From the NCBI RefSeq assembly GCF_022024275.1, contig NZ_CP091804.1, positions 2,994,501-3,058,500 on the forward strand: a stretch of 64,000 nt of DNA, written 5' to 3'. This DNA is from Sphingopyxis sp. BSN-002. GTDB lineage: Bacteria > Pseudomonadota > Alphaproteobacteria > Sphingomonadales > Sphingomonadaceae. Positions 43,398 to 51,592 of the stretch are shown here, one piece after another. A program made the translations under genes and the position numbers. A model generated the notes under the pieces. It had not been told where the DNA came from and did no database searches. It worked only from the letters and a program-made list of their open reading frames with translations. Within the stretch, counting starts at the first letter, position 1, and every line of letters starts with the position of its first letter.

Positions 43398-44303
43398 TTA
43401 GCGGTCGCTGAACAGCGCGGGGTTGCGGAACCCCTTTGCCAGATGGTCGATCCATGCGCGCACCAGCGGCGGCAGGCCGGTGCGTGTCGTGAAGACGAGG
43501 TGGACGATGCCGTCCTCGCTCCGCCATTCGGGCAGCACATGGACGAGGGCGCCCGAGCGCAATTCCGCAGCACAGGCGTGGTCGGGCAGCATCGCGACAC
43601 CGAGCCCCGCGGCTGCGGCTTGCCGGATCGCGCCGAAATCCCCGCAGCTGAGGCGCGGAATATGCCGGATATCGCGCGGCCCGTCGGGCCCTTCGAGCCG
43701 CCACGTCTCTTCGCCGTCCTCACCCGACGAACTCAGCGTCGGCAGCTCCGCAAGCGCCTCGATCCCGCCCCCCGCGATGCGATTGGCGAGCGCGGGGCTG
43801 GCGATCAGGATGCGGCGGCTGTGCGCGAGCGTCCGCATCGTCAACTCCGCGTCGCTGTCGAGTTTGACACGCACGCGCAGCGCGACGTCGATCCGCTCGG
43901 CGATGATGTCGACCGGGCGATCGACCGCAACGATCTGGACATGGCCCTTCGGATAGAGGGTCAGGAAGTCGGGCAGCATGTCGGCGACGATCGACACCAG
44001 CCCGGTCGGGCACGACATGCGGACGGTGCCGCGCGGCTCGCTGAGGCTCGCCTCGACGATCGCTTCGGCACGCTCGGCGGCGGCGACCGCGAGCTGCGCC
44101 TGCGCGTGGAAGGCGAGGCCGATGTCGGTGACGCGGAAGCGCCGCGAAGAACGCTCGATCAACCGCGCGCCCAGACGCTCTTCGAGCGCGGCAATGCGGC
44201 GGCTGAGTTTCGACTTGGGCAGGCGCAGCGCGCGGCCGGCGGGGGCAAAGCCACCGTTCGTCACTACAGCATCGAAATAGCGCAGATCGTTGAGGTCCTG
44301 CAT
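43398..44303 (-). CDS. LysR family transcriptional regulator (divergent to an SDR)
   Basis: The 301-residue product starts MQDLNDLRYFDAVVTNGGF and has the LysR winged helix (APAGRALRLPKSKLSRRIAALEERLGARL) and an effector domain resembling the AaeR/CrgA group (RGTVRMSCPTGLVS, VDIIAERIDVALRVRV). The upstream reading frame to 44429 includes the divergent promoter and is not part of the protein. An inverted repeat of the LysR type lies next to its start. It probably controls the SDR gene 124 bases away. Confidence 0.9.
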   Translation of the reverse strand: MQDLNDLRYFDAVVTNGGFAPAGRALRLPKSKLSRRIAALEERLGARLIERSSRRFRVTDIGLAFHAQAQLAVAAAERAEAIVEASLSEPRGTVRMSCPTGLVSIVADMLPDFLTLYPKGHVQIVAVDRPVDIIAERIDVALRVRVKLDSDAELTMRTLAHSRRILIASPALANRIAGGGIEALAELPTLSSSGEDGEETWRLEGPDGPRDIRHIPRLSCGDFGAIRQAAAAGLGVAMLPDHACAAELRSGALVHVLPEWRSEDGIVHLVFTTRTGLPPLVRAWIDHLAKGFRNPALFSDR

Positions 44304-44307
44304 GACA

Positions 44308-44329
44308 ATCGTTCTATTGATGGAACGAT
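44308..44329. promoter_or_regulatory. Candidate LysR operator
   Basis: Perfect seven-base arms ATCGTTC and GAACGAT flank an eight-base centre. It lies between the LysR start and the divergent SDR gene. Confidence 0.5.
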
Positions 44330-44427
44330 AAGTGTCAATATTGCCGTCTACTGCCAACATCGTTGCGGATTTATCTCCTCTCCATCGGACGGCGAAGGGT
44401 TCGCCGCCCTCTGACAGGAGAATGACC

Positions 44428-45180
44428 ATGACCTATGATCTCAAAGGCAAGGTGGCAGTCGTGACCGGTGGCAACAGCGGCATCGGCCTCGGTATCGCGC
44501 AGGAACTCGCCGGGCAGGGCGCGAAAGTTTTCGTCACCGGCCGCCGGCAGGAAGAGCTCGACGCCGCGGTGCAGGCGATCGGCCATGATGCCGTCGGCGT
44601 GCAGGGCGACGTGACCAGCTTTGCCGACCTCGATCGCCTTTATGACGTCGTCCAGCAGCATGGTGCGCCGATCGACATCCTCGTCGCCAATGCCGGCGGA
44701 GGCGCATTCCAGCCGCTCGGCGCAATCACCGAGGAAGAGTTCGACCGCACCTTCGGCCTGAATGTGAAGGCGACGCTGTTCACTGTGCAGAAGGCGCTGC
44801 CGCTGCTGCGCGAAGGCGCGTCGATCATCCTCACCGGGTCGACGACATCGACGCGTTCGGAACCGGCGTTCAGCGTCTATGGCGCGACCAAGGCGGCGAT
44901 CCGCAATTTCGCGCGCAGCTGGATACTCGACCTCAGGGACCGCAAGGTCCGTGTGAACGTCATCGCGCCGGGCGCGACCACCACTCCGGGGCTCAAGGGG
45001 CTCACCTCGAGCGATGAGGAATGGAATGCGCTCGAAGGCGAATTTGCCGCCCGCGTTCCGCTTGGCCGCCTTGCAGACCCGCGCGAAATCGGCAGGGCGG
45101 CCGTGTTCCTGGCCTCCGACGCGTCGAGCTATGTCAACGGCGTCGAACTGTTCGTCGACGGCGGCTTCGCCCAGATCTGA
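44428..45180 (+). CDS. SDR family oxidoreductase
   Basis: The 250-residue product is a classical SDR: VTGGNSGIGLGIA binds the cofactor, VANAGGGAF replaces NNAG, the catalytic Ser is in ILTGSTTS, and YGATKAAIRN carries Tyr and Lys. AFLASDASSYVNGVELFVDGG is the usual C-terminus. AGGAG is seven bases before the ATG at 44428 but only one base before an earlier ATG at 44422, so I use 44428. The divergent LysR is its probable regulator, a common arrangement for detoxifying SDRs. Confidence 0.88.
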   Translation: MTYDLKGKVAVVTGGNSGIGLGIAQELAGQGAKVFVTGRRQEELDAAVQAIGHDAVGVQGDVTSFADLDRLYDVVQQHGAPIDILVANAGGGAFQPLGAITEEEFDRTFGLNVKATLFTVQKALPLLREGASIILTGSTTSTRSEPAFSVYGATKAAIRNFARSWILDLRDRKVRVNVIAPGATTTPGLKGLTSSDEEWNALEGEFAARVPLGRLADPREIGRAAVFLASDASSYVNGVELFVDGGFAQI

Positions 45181-45261
45181 CGCCGCGTGAATTCGATTGC
45201 CCCGTCGTCCCGGGTGGACGGCGGGGTTGCGCGTTTCGGGTCGCCGCGCCACAAGGCGCGC

Positions 45262-46110
45262 ATGCCTATCGAGACCCTCTCCACCGTCCGCAGCCATGGC
45301 GGCACGCAGGGCGTGTACAAGCACGCGAGCACCACCACCGGCACCGACATGACCTTCGCGGTCTTCGTCCCCGACCATGCGCATGGCGCGAAGCTGCCGG
45401 TGCTCTGGTATCTGTCGGGGCTGACCTGCACCCATGCCAATGTGATGGAGAAGGGCGAATATCGCGCCGCCTGCGCCGAGCATGGCGTGATCTTCATCGC
45501 GCCCGACACGAGCCCGCGCGGCGAGGGCGTGCCCGACGATGCCGACGCGGCCTATGATTTCGGGCTCGGCGCCGGCTTCTATGTCGATGCGACCGAGGAG
45601 CCGTGGGCGAAGAACTACCGGATGCGTTCGTATGTCGAGGACGAACTGCCGTCGCTGGTGCTGCGCAATTTCGCGAGCGCCGACCTGACGCGGCAGGCGA
45701 TCACCGGTCATTCGATGGGCGGGCATGGCGCGCTGACGATTGGCCTGCGCAATCAGGATCGCTTCCGCTCGGTGTCGGCCTTTTCGCCGATTGTCGCGCC
45801 GTCGCAGTGCCCCTGGGGCGAGAAGGCGCTCACCGGTTATCTCGGCGACGACCGCGAGGACTGGCACGCCTATGACGCGTGCGCGCTGCTCGATCAGGGG
45901 CTGCGCGTGCCCGACCTGCTTGTCGATCAGGGCGATGCCGACAATTTCCTCGTCGAACAGCTCAAGACCGAATTGCTGGTCGCGGCGTGCGAGCGGGCGG
46001 GACAGAAAGCCGAAATCCGCATGCAGCCGGGATACGACCACAGCTATTATTTCATCTCGACCTTCATGGCCGAGCATGTTGCCTGGCACGCCGAGCGGCT
46101 GAAGGCGTGA
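45262..46110 (+). CDS. fghA: S-formylglutathione hydrolase
   Basis: FghA hydrolyses S-formylglutathione to formate and glutathione, after FrmA. The 282-residue esterase-D fold product has LPVLWYLSGLTCTHANVMEK, the nucleophile elbow GHSMGGHGALTIGL, and the Asp and His in VDQGDADNFL and PGYDHSYYFIS. The start at 45262 (MPIETL) gives normal length; a GTG at 45187 would add 25 atypical residues. It lies 4.3 kb from frmA, not in the same operon, with an SDR just upstream. Confidence 0.95.
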   Translation: MPIETLSTVRSHGGTQGVYKHASTTTGTDMTFAVFVPDHAHGAKLPVLWYLSGLTCTHANVMEKGEYRAACAEHGVIFIAPDTSPRGEGVPDDADAAYDFGLGAGFYVDATEEPWAKNYRMRSYVEDELPSLVLRNFASADLTRQAITGHSMGGHGALTIGLRNQDRFRSVSAFSPIVAPSQCPWGEKALTGYLGDDREDWHAYDACALLDQGLRVPDLLVDQGDADNFLVEQLKTELLVAACERAGQKAEIRMQPGYDHSYYFISTFMAEHVAWHAERLKA

Positions 46111-46112
46111 AA

Positions 46113-46229
46113 CTCCCCTCCCTTCAGGGAGGGGTTGGGGGAGGGCATGTGGTGTTGCCGAACCCTCCCCGCTGCGACTAGCGAGCAAGCTCGCAAGTCT
46201 CGCTACCCCTCCCGCAAGCGGGAGGGGAT
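46113..46229. repeat. Composite GC-rich inverted repeats between convergent genes
   Basis: One hairpin, CCCCTCCC-TTCA-GGGAGGGG (46115-46134), and another, CCCCTCCCGC-AA-GCGGGAGGGG (46206-46227), flank a 71-base centre. The element fills the space between the convergent fghA and quinone oxidoreductase genes, so it may act as a two-way terminator. Confidence 0.7.
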
Positions 46230-47216
46230 TTAAGAGCGCTCCGGAATCAACAAGGTAGAGCCCGTCGTGCGTCCGGCTTCGAGGTCGGCGTGCGCCCGCG
46301 CCGCATCTTCGAGTGAGTAACGCTGGCCGACGGTGATCTTTACCGCGCCGCTTTCGATCATCTCGAACACGCGTGCGGCCCCGGCGGCGCGCTCGCCGGG
46401 GTGCAGGTAATAGTCGAACAGGGTCGGCCGGGTGACGAACTGCGATCCGTGCTGCGCGAGGATGCCAAGGTTCACGCCGGTCACCGGCCCGCCGGCATTC
46501 CCATAGCTGACGATCAGTCCGCGGCGCGCGGTCGCCTTCAGCGAGATGTTCCAGGTCGCCATGCCGATCCCGTCGAAGGTGACGGGGACACCCTGACCGT
46601 CGGTGATCTCGCGGACATGCGCGGCGACATCGTCGCTCTTGTAACGGATGACATGATCGGCGCCGGCCTCGCGTGCGACATGCTCCTTGGCTTCGGTGCT
46701 GACGGTGCCGATGACGGTCGCGCCGACGGCCTTCAGCCATTGCACGAGGATCAGCCCGACCCCGCCCGCGGCGGCATGGACGAGCACCGGCCAGCCAGCC
46801 TCGACCTTCGCGCAGCGCTCGACGAGCGCCTCGACGGTCGCGGCCTTGAGCAGCGCGGCGGCAGCGGTTTCGTCGTCGATCGTCGCGGGCAGCTTGAACA
46901 GCGAGGCCGCGGGGACGAGCCGCGCCGAGGCATAGGCGTTGCGCTGCGGCCCGAAGGTCGCGACGCGGTCGCCGGGCTGGAGGCCATGGACGTCGGGCCC
47001 GACCGCGATCACTTCGCCCGCGGCTTCGACGCCGAGGCCGCCGGGCAGCTCGACCGGATAGGTGCCGTCGCGGTGATAGGTGTCGATATAGTTCAATCCG
47101 ACGGCGGTTTGGCGCACGAGCACCTGACCGGGGCCGGGATCGCCGAGCGTGACCTCGCGCCAGTCGATGACCTCGGGTCCGCCCTGCGTTTCGATGAACG
47201 CCTCGATCGCCTGCAT
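46230..47216 (-). CDS. NADPH:quinone oxidoreductase, zinc-independent MDR family
   Basis: The 328-residue product resembles QorA. GLNYIDTYHRDGTYP and GGLGVEAAGEVIAVG form the catalytic domain, and HAAAGGVGLILVQWLKAVGATVIGTVS binds NADPH. The zinc-binding cysteines of alcohol dehydrogenases are absent, as expected for quinone reductases. AGGAG lies eight bases before the ATG at 47216. It probably reduces quinones or aldehydes in the cytoplasm. Confidence 0.92.
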   Translation of the reverse strand: MQAIEAFIETQGGPEVIDWREVTLGDPGPGQVLVRQTAVGLNYIDTYHRDGTYPVELPGGLGVEAAGEVIAVGPDVHGLQPGDRVATFGPQRNAYASARLVPAASLFKLPATIDDETAAAALLKAATVEALVERCAKVEAGWPVLVHAAAGGVGLILVQWLKAVGATVIGTVSTEAKEHVAREAGADHVIRYKSDDVAAHVREITDGQGVPVTFDGIGMATWNISLKATARRGLIVSYGNAGGPVTGVNLGILAQHGSQFVTRPTLFDYYLHPGERAAGAARVFEMIESGAVKITVGQRYSLEDAARAHADLEAGRTTGSTLLIPERS

Positions 47217-47311
47217 GCGCCGCTCTCCTGCTGATCGCCCCCATCTGGGGCGGGCAGGCAAGCGGCGCAAGGGCGGAGCGGTGAAAGCGCCGCTACGTCA
47301 GGCGGGAGCGA

Positions 47312-49180
47312 TCAATATTTGCCCTGCTTGCGCGGGCCCCGCTGGCCATAGGGCTTGGGCTTGTAGCGTTCGGTCGGGCCGCCGGGCGTGCTGGCGCCGC
47401 GCGGCTTGCGCGGGCCATCGCCGCGCGGGCCGTCATGACGCGGACCGTCGTGGCGGGGGCCGTCATGGCGCGGACCGCCGTGACGCGCGCCGCCCTTGTG
47501 CGGACCTTTCTCGCGGCGCGGCGGATAGGTGGCGCCGCCGGGCGCGGGAGTGATCGCGACGCCGCTGTCGTCCTCGCCATCCTGATTGGCGGTGCGCTGG
47601 ATGGCCTCGGCGAAGCGGTCGGCGATGGCGAGCGGGATGTTGAACAGGGTTTCGCTCGGCCCGATGCGGATCGCGCCGATCTCGTGCTTGGTCACATGGC
47701 CGCGGCGGCAGAGCAAAGGCAGGATCCAGCGCGGGTCGGCGTTCTGGCGGCGGCCGATGTTCAGTTTGAACCAGACGCTGTCGTCGAACTGCTCGCGGTG
47801 CTGGCCGCGGTCGGGACGATCATCGCGTTCGAAGCGGTCGCCCCGCTCGCCGCGCTCGCGGCGCGCGGGCGGGCCATTGTCGATCAGATCTTCGGGGGGC
47901 GGCATCAGCGCGCGGTGCGCGCGGACGAGCGATGCGGCGATATCCTCGGCCGAGCGCTCGGCCATCAGGCGCTGCGCGAGTTCGAGGTCTTCAGCCTCAT
48001 GCTCGACGGGGGCGAGCAGCTTTTCGATCAGCCGCTCCTGATCCTTTTGCCGGACGTCGGCCGCGGTCGGGGCGTTCATCCACTCCGCCTCGATCTTCGC
48101 GCCGCGCAGCATGCCGTCGACGCGGCGACGGCGCGGATAGGGGACGATCAGGACCGCGGTGCCCTTCTTGCCCGCGCGGCCGGTACGGCCCGAGCGGTGC
48201 TGGAGCGTTTCGGCGTCGCGCGGGATTTCGACATGGACGACGAGGCTGAGGCTCGGCAGGTCGATGCCGCGCGCGGCGACGTCGGTCGCGACGCAGACGC
48301 GCGCGCGGCGGTCGCGGAGCGCCTGCAGCGCATGGTTGCGCTCGTTCTGGCTATGCTCGCCTGACAGCGCGACGGCGGCGAAACCGCGCTCGACGAGGCT
48401 GGCGTGGAGGCGGCGGACATTGTCGCGCGTCGCGCAGAACAGCATCGCGGTCTCGGCCTCGTGCAGGCGGAGCAGGTTGATGACGGCGCCCTCGATATCG
48501 GCCGGGGCGACGGTCACGACCTGATAGGCGATGTCGCCATGGCCGCGGTCTTCGCCGACGGTCGAGATGCGCAGCGCATCGCGCTGATAGCGCTTCGCGA
48601 GCTGGGCGATCGGCTTCGGGATCGTCGCCGAGAACAGCAAAGTGCGGCGCGTCTCGGGCGTCGCGTCGAGGATTTCCTCAAGATCTTCGCGAAAGCCCAT
48701 GTCGAGCATTTCGTCGGCCTCGTCGAGGACGGCGACGCGCAGTGCCTCAAGGTCGAGCGCACCGCGTTCGAGATGGTCGCGCAGGCGTCCCGGGGTGCCG
48801 ACGACGATGTGGACGCCCTGGCTGAGGTTGCGGCGTTCGCGGCTTGCGTCCATGCCGCCGACGCAGGTCGCGATGCGCGCGCCGGCCTTGCCGTACAGCC
48901 AGCTCAGTTCGCGGCTGACCTGCAGCGCGAGCTCGCGCGTCGGCGCGACGATCAGCGCGAGCGGCGAGCTGGCGAAGGGCAGACGGCCGTCCTCGATCAG
49001 CTCGTCGGCCATGGCGAGGCCGAAGGCGACGGTCTTGCCCGAACCGGTCTGCGCCGAGACGAGGAGGTCGCGGCCCTTGGCTTCGTCTTCGGTGACGTGC
49101 GTCTGGACGGGGGTGAGCGCTTCATAGCCGCGCGCGACGAGGGCGTCCGAAAGGACGGGCGAGAGATTTTCGAAAGGCAT
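47312..49180 (-). CDS. DEAD-box RNA helicase with DbpA-type RNA-binding domain
   Basis: The 622-residue product has all DEAD-box motifs: the Q motif region (LTPVQTHVTEDE), AQTGSGKT (residues 43-50), PTRELALQ, TPGRLRDH, DEADEMLD, FSATI, and HRSGRTGRAG. After the helicase core comes a DbpA/CsdA-type RNA-binding domain (about 480-545, VWFKLNIGRRQNADPRWILP). A basic Gly/Pro/Arg tail contains near-perfect GPRHD repeats around residue 580. Cold-shock or ribosome assembly roles (DeaD/CsdA type) are usual for this layout. The exact paralogue name is uncertain. Confidence 0.93.
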   Translation of the reverse strand: MPFENLSPVLSDALVARGYEALTPVQTHVTEDEAKGRDLLVSAQTGSGKTVAFGLAMADELIEDGRLPFASSPLALIVAPTRELALQVSRELSWLYGKAGARIATCVGGMDASRERRNLSQGVHIVVGTPGRLRDHLERGALDLEALRVAVLDEADEMLDMGFREDLEEILDATPETRRTLLFSATIPKPIAQLAKRYQRDALRISTVGEDRGHGDIAYQVVTVAPADIEGAVINLLRLHEAETAMLFCATRDNVRRLHASLVERGFAAVALSGEHSQNERNHALQALRDRRARVCVATDVAARGIDLPSLSLVVHVEIPRDAETLQHRSGRTGRAGKKGTAVLIVPYPRRRRVDGMLRGAKIEAEWMNAPTAADVRQKDQERLIEKLLAPVEHEAEDLELAQRLMAERSAEDIAASLVRAHRALMPPPEDLIDNGPPARRERGERGDRFERDDRPDRGQHREQFDDSVWFKLNIGRRQNADPRWILPLLCRRGHVTKHEIGAIRIGPSETLFNIPLAIADRFAEAIQRTANQDGEDDSGVAITPAPGGATYPPRREKGPHKGGARHGGPRHDGPRHDGPRHDGPRGDGPRKPRGASTPGGPTERYKPKPYGQRGPRKQGKY

Positions 49181-49275
49181 TTTGTTCTTCTTGTCCTGTG
49201 CGGCAAAGGCGCCGTCGTTGCTTCTCCGCCGCCCGGGATTCGGTTCGGGTCTGACGCCCGGGTCCGAACAATTGG

Positions 49276-49307
49276 GTCATGGATGCTGAAACGGGTTCAG
49301 CATGACG
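49276..49307. repeat. Short intergenic inverted repeat
   Basis: ATGCTGAA-ACGGG-TTCAGCAT within GTCATGG...ATGACG, another GTCAT-ended repeat. It lies between the helicase and flavoprotein genes. Confidence 0.55.
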
Positions 49308-49327
49308 AGGAAATATGTGGGTTTTTC

Positions 49328-50494
49328 CTAAAGCGCCTGACCCGCAGCGTGTCCGCTGGCCCAAGCCCATTGAAAATTATAGCCGCCCAGCCACCCGGTG
49401 ACATCCACGGCTTCGCCGACCGCATACAGTCCCGGCACGCTTTTGGCCATCATTGTTTGCGACGACAGGTTTGCGGTCGAAATTCCGCCGACGGTGACCT
49501 CGGCCTTGGCATAGCCTTCGGTGCCGTTCGGGTGGAAGGGCCAGCGCGCGAGACGCGCTTCGGCGTCGGCAAGCTTGCGGTCGGTCTGCGCACCCAATTC
49601 GCCGGGAAGGGCGAGGCGGTCGGCGAGTGTCTGCGCAAGGCGATCGGGGAGGGCGATGGCCGAGGCGAGCGTCGCGCGCGGCCGACTGCGCTTGGCGTCA
49701 AGAAGCCAACCCGGCGCAGCGCCGGGCAGGAAGTCGATCGTGACGGGCTCGCCGTGGCGCCAGTAGCTGCTGATCTGGAGGATCGCCGGACCGGAGAGGC
49801 CCTTGTGGGTGAAGAGCGCGGCTTCGCGGAAGGCGGTCTTGCCCGCGCGCGCCTCGACCGGGGTTGCGACGCCCGACAGGTCGCGGAACAGCACATCGTC
49901 GCCGCCGAGTGTGAGCGGCACGAGCGCGGGGCGTGGCTCGACGACCTTGAGGCCGAACTGGCGCGCGAGGTCATAGGCGAAGCCGGTCGCGCCCATCTTC
50001 GGGATCGAGGGGCCGCCGGTTGCGATGATGAGGTTGGGTGCCGCAAATTGCTGGTCGCTGAAAGTCACGGTGAACGTGCCATCGGCGTGCGTCACCTCGC
50101 GCACGGGCTGGCCGCAGCGGACGTCGACGCCGCCTTTCGCGCATTCCTCGAGCAGCATCGCAACGACCTGTTTCGCCGAGCCGTCGCAAAAGAGCTGGCC
50201 GAGCGTCTTTTCGTGATGCGCGATGCCGTAGCGGTCGACCAGCGCGATGAAGTCGGCCGCCGTGTAGCGCGCGAGTGCCGACTTCGCGAAATGCGGGTTC
50301 GCCGAGATGTAGCGGTCGGGCGCGGTGTGGATATTGGTGAAGTTGCACCGGCCGCCGCCCGAGATGAGGATCTTCTTCCCGACCTGATCGGCATGGTCGA
50401 GCAGCAGGACGCGCTTGCCCCGCTGCCCCGCAACCGCGGCGCACATCAGTCCGGCCGCGCCGGCACCCAGCACGATGGCGTCGTAACCTGTCAT
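49328..50494 (-). CDS. HI0933/BaiN-type NAD(P)/FAD-dependent oxidoreductase
   Basis: The 388-residue product is a flavoprotein of the HI0933 family. VLGAGAAGLMCA (residues 8-19) binds FAD, KILISGGGRCNFTN is diagnostic for the family, and AVGEAVDVTGWLGGYNFQWAWASG is the C-terminal signature. Members include BaiN and other proteins whose substrates are mostly unknown. There is no signal peptide. It is downstream of the greA-like pair on the same strand. Confidence 0.9.
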   Translation of the reverse strand: MTGYDAIVLGAGAAGLMCAAVAGQRGKRVLLLDHADQVGKKILISGGGRCNFTNIHTAPDRYISANPHFAKSALARYTAADFIALVDRYGIAHHEKTLGQLFCDGSAKQVVAMLLEECAKGGVDVRCGQPVREVTHADGTFTVTFSDQQFAAPNLIIATGGPSIPKMGATGFAYDLARQFGLKVVEPRPALVPLTLGGDDVLFRDLSGVATPVEARAGKTAFREAALFTHKGLSGPAILQISSYWRHGEPVTIDFLPGAAPGWLLDAKRSRPRATLASAIALPDRLAQTLADRLALPGELGAQTDRKLADAEARLARWPFHPNGTEGYAKAEVTVGGISTANLSSQTMMAKSVPGLYAVGEAVDVTGWLGGYNFQWAWASGHAAGQAL

Positions 50495-50501
50495 GCGGGT
50501 G

Positions 50502-50681
50502 TCAGTGCAGCTTTGCGATCGAGAGGCCGTCGGCCTTGGCGCGGACCTTCACCGACTCCTCGCTGCGGGTGAGCGCCTTTGCGATCGCCTTCAGCGCCAT
50601 CCCCTTCTTGGCGAGCGTGTGGAGCTTGTCGATCTCGGCCGCGGTCCAGGGCTGTTTGTGGCGTTCGAACTTGTCCTTCAT
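50502..50681 (-). CDS. 59-residue Myb/SANT-like DNA-binding protein
   Basis: This short frame reads MKDKFERHKQPWTAAEID, followed by KLHTLAKKGMALKAIAKALT, RSEESVKVRAKADGL and SIAKLH, then a stop. The PWTAAEIDKLHTLAKKGM segment and the following helix resemble a SANT/Myb or GcrA-like helix-turn-helix, with the recognition helix near SEESVKVRAKA. The ATG overlaps the stop of the Gre factor gene (ATGA), so it is translationally coupled. The next gene begins eight bases further on. The protein is basic and could bind DNA or RNA. Such small proteins are easily missed by gene callers. Confidence 0.75.
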   Translation of the reverse strand: MKDKFERHKQPWTAAEIDKLHTLAKKGMALKAIAKALTRSEESVKVRAKADGLSIAKLH

Positions 50682-51154
50682 GCCATGACCTCCGGATCGG
50701 CGGCGGCGGCAAGGATTTCGATAGCGTCCTCGCGGCCCTGAAATTCGACCATGTCACCGGCCTCAGCGCCCATCAAGGCGCGGCCGAGCGGCGCGGCGAA
50801 GGCGATACGGCCCGCGGCAGGATCGGCCTCGTCGTGGCCGACGATGGTGACCGCGCGCTCGGCGCCATTGAGTGCATAGTGGACGCGGCTGCCGATGCCG
50901 ACGACATCGTCTTCGGCCGGCGCCTGCACCTCGGCGGTTGCCTTGCGCGTGTTGAAATAGCGGAGCTGGCGCTGGAGCTTCTTGCGGGCTTCCTCATTAC
51001 CCTCGGCCGCAACTGCGGCTTCGAGGCGCGCGACCTCTTCGCCGAGAAGCCGGAGGCCGCGCGGTGTCACGAGGTTGGCGCCGACCGGGATCGGCAGCTC
51101 ATATTCGGGTTCTTTATGCTCGTCGTCGCTCTCGCGGCGGAAGGCTACGCTCAT
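50678..51154 (-). CDS. GreA/GreB family transcription elongation factor
   Basis: The 158-residue product has the GreA/GreB layout: a coiled-coil N-terminal part (TPRGLRLLGEEVARLEAAVA, about 30-75) and a C-terminal FKBP-like domain (DDVVGIGSRVHYALNGAERA, GRIAFAAPLGRALMGAEAGD). The coiled coil seems short compared with E. coli GreA, closer to Rnk/GreB-like relatives. Gre factors reactivate backtracked RNA polymerase. I use the ATG at 51154; the upstream frame would enter the divergent bufferin promoter region. Confidence 0.85.
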   Translation of the reverse strand: MSVAFRRESDDEHKEPEYELPIPVGANLVTPRGLRLLGEEVARLEAAVAAEGNEEARKKLQRQLRYFNTRKATAEVQAPAEDDVVGIGSRVHYALNGAERAVTIVGHDEADPAAGRIAFAAPLGRALMGAEAGDMVEFQGREDAIEILAAAADPEVMA

Positions 51155-51218
51155 CGTCTCTTTCCTGAATGATCGGCGCCTCTGGGCCATGAAGGTGGCG
51201 ATATAAAGGCGCGTCGCC

Positions 51219-51244
51219 GTAACCACGCGGCGATCCCGCTCGAA
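51219..51244 (+). promoter_or_regulatory. ECF-type promoter of the bufferin operon
   Basis: GTAACC (51219-51224), a 16-base spacer, then CGAA (51241-51244). The AAC in the -35 and the spacing fit ECF sigma promoters. From memory this agrees with the motif described for SigF targets in Caulobacter. The bufA ATG lies 52 bases downstream, and the same operon encodes the ECF sigma factor. Confidence 0.65.
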
Positions 51245-51295
51245 ACAGGGACGATGCCATCCCCCGCATCATCCATTTTCCAAGGGAGTATCCAC

Positions 51296-51586
51296 ATGAC
51301 CAACACGCTGAAACTGTCGCTGGCCGCCTCGGCCATTCTCGCCATGGCCGCCGGCAACGCAATCGGCAGCACTGCCGTCGCCGCCGAAGGCAAGACCGAG
51401 AAATGCTTCGGCATTGCGCTCAAGGGCAAGAACGACTGCGCCGCCGGCCCCGGCACGAGCTGCGCCGGCACCTCGACCGTCGACTATCAGGGCAACGCCT
51501 GGAAGCATGTGAAGCCCGGCACCTGCGTCAAGATGGGCGGCACGCTGACCGCGCATGCGGGCAATGCGAAGCCCAAGAAGGGCTGA
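51296..51586 (+). CDS. bufA: Bufferin precursor peptide (DUF2282 family)
   Basis: The 96-residue product has an export signal (residues 1-30, ending AVAAEG) and a core with four cysteines: Cys37, Cys48, Cys56 and Cys77, in [34 protein letters not shown] and GTCVKMGG. This is the DUF2282/BufA1 pattern of copper-binding bufferins. In known systems the MNIO enzyme converts core cysteines into modified, metal-binding residues. An ECF-type promoter precedes it, and bufB follows by six bases. Periplasmic copper sequestration is the inferred role. Confidence 0.9.
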   Translation: MTNTLKLSLAASAILAMAAGNAIGSTAVAAEGKTEKCFGIALKGKNDCAAGPGTSCAGTSTVDYQGNAWKHVKPGTCVKMGGTLTAHAGNAKPKKG

Positions 51587-51592
51587 TCCACC

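Noticed and set aside
44371..47244. Open frame of 957 codons on the minus strand
   Set aside because: Runs through the SDR, fghA and repeat region against clear genes.
47400..47470. Tandem near-identical short repeats suggestive of a repeat array
   Set aside because: They encode the GPRHD repeats of the DEAD-box helicase tail and have no spacers, so not CRISPR.
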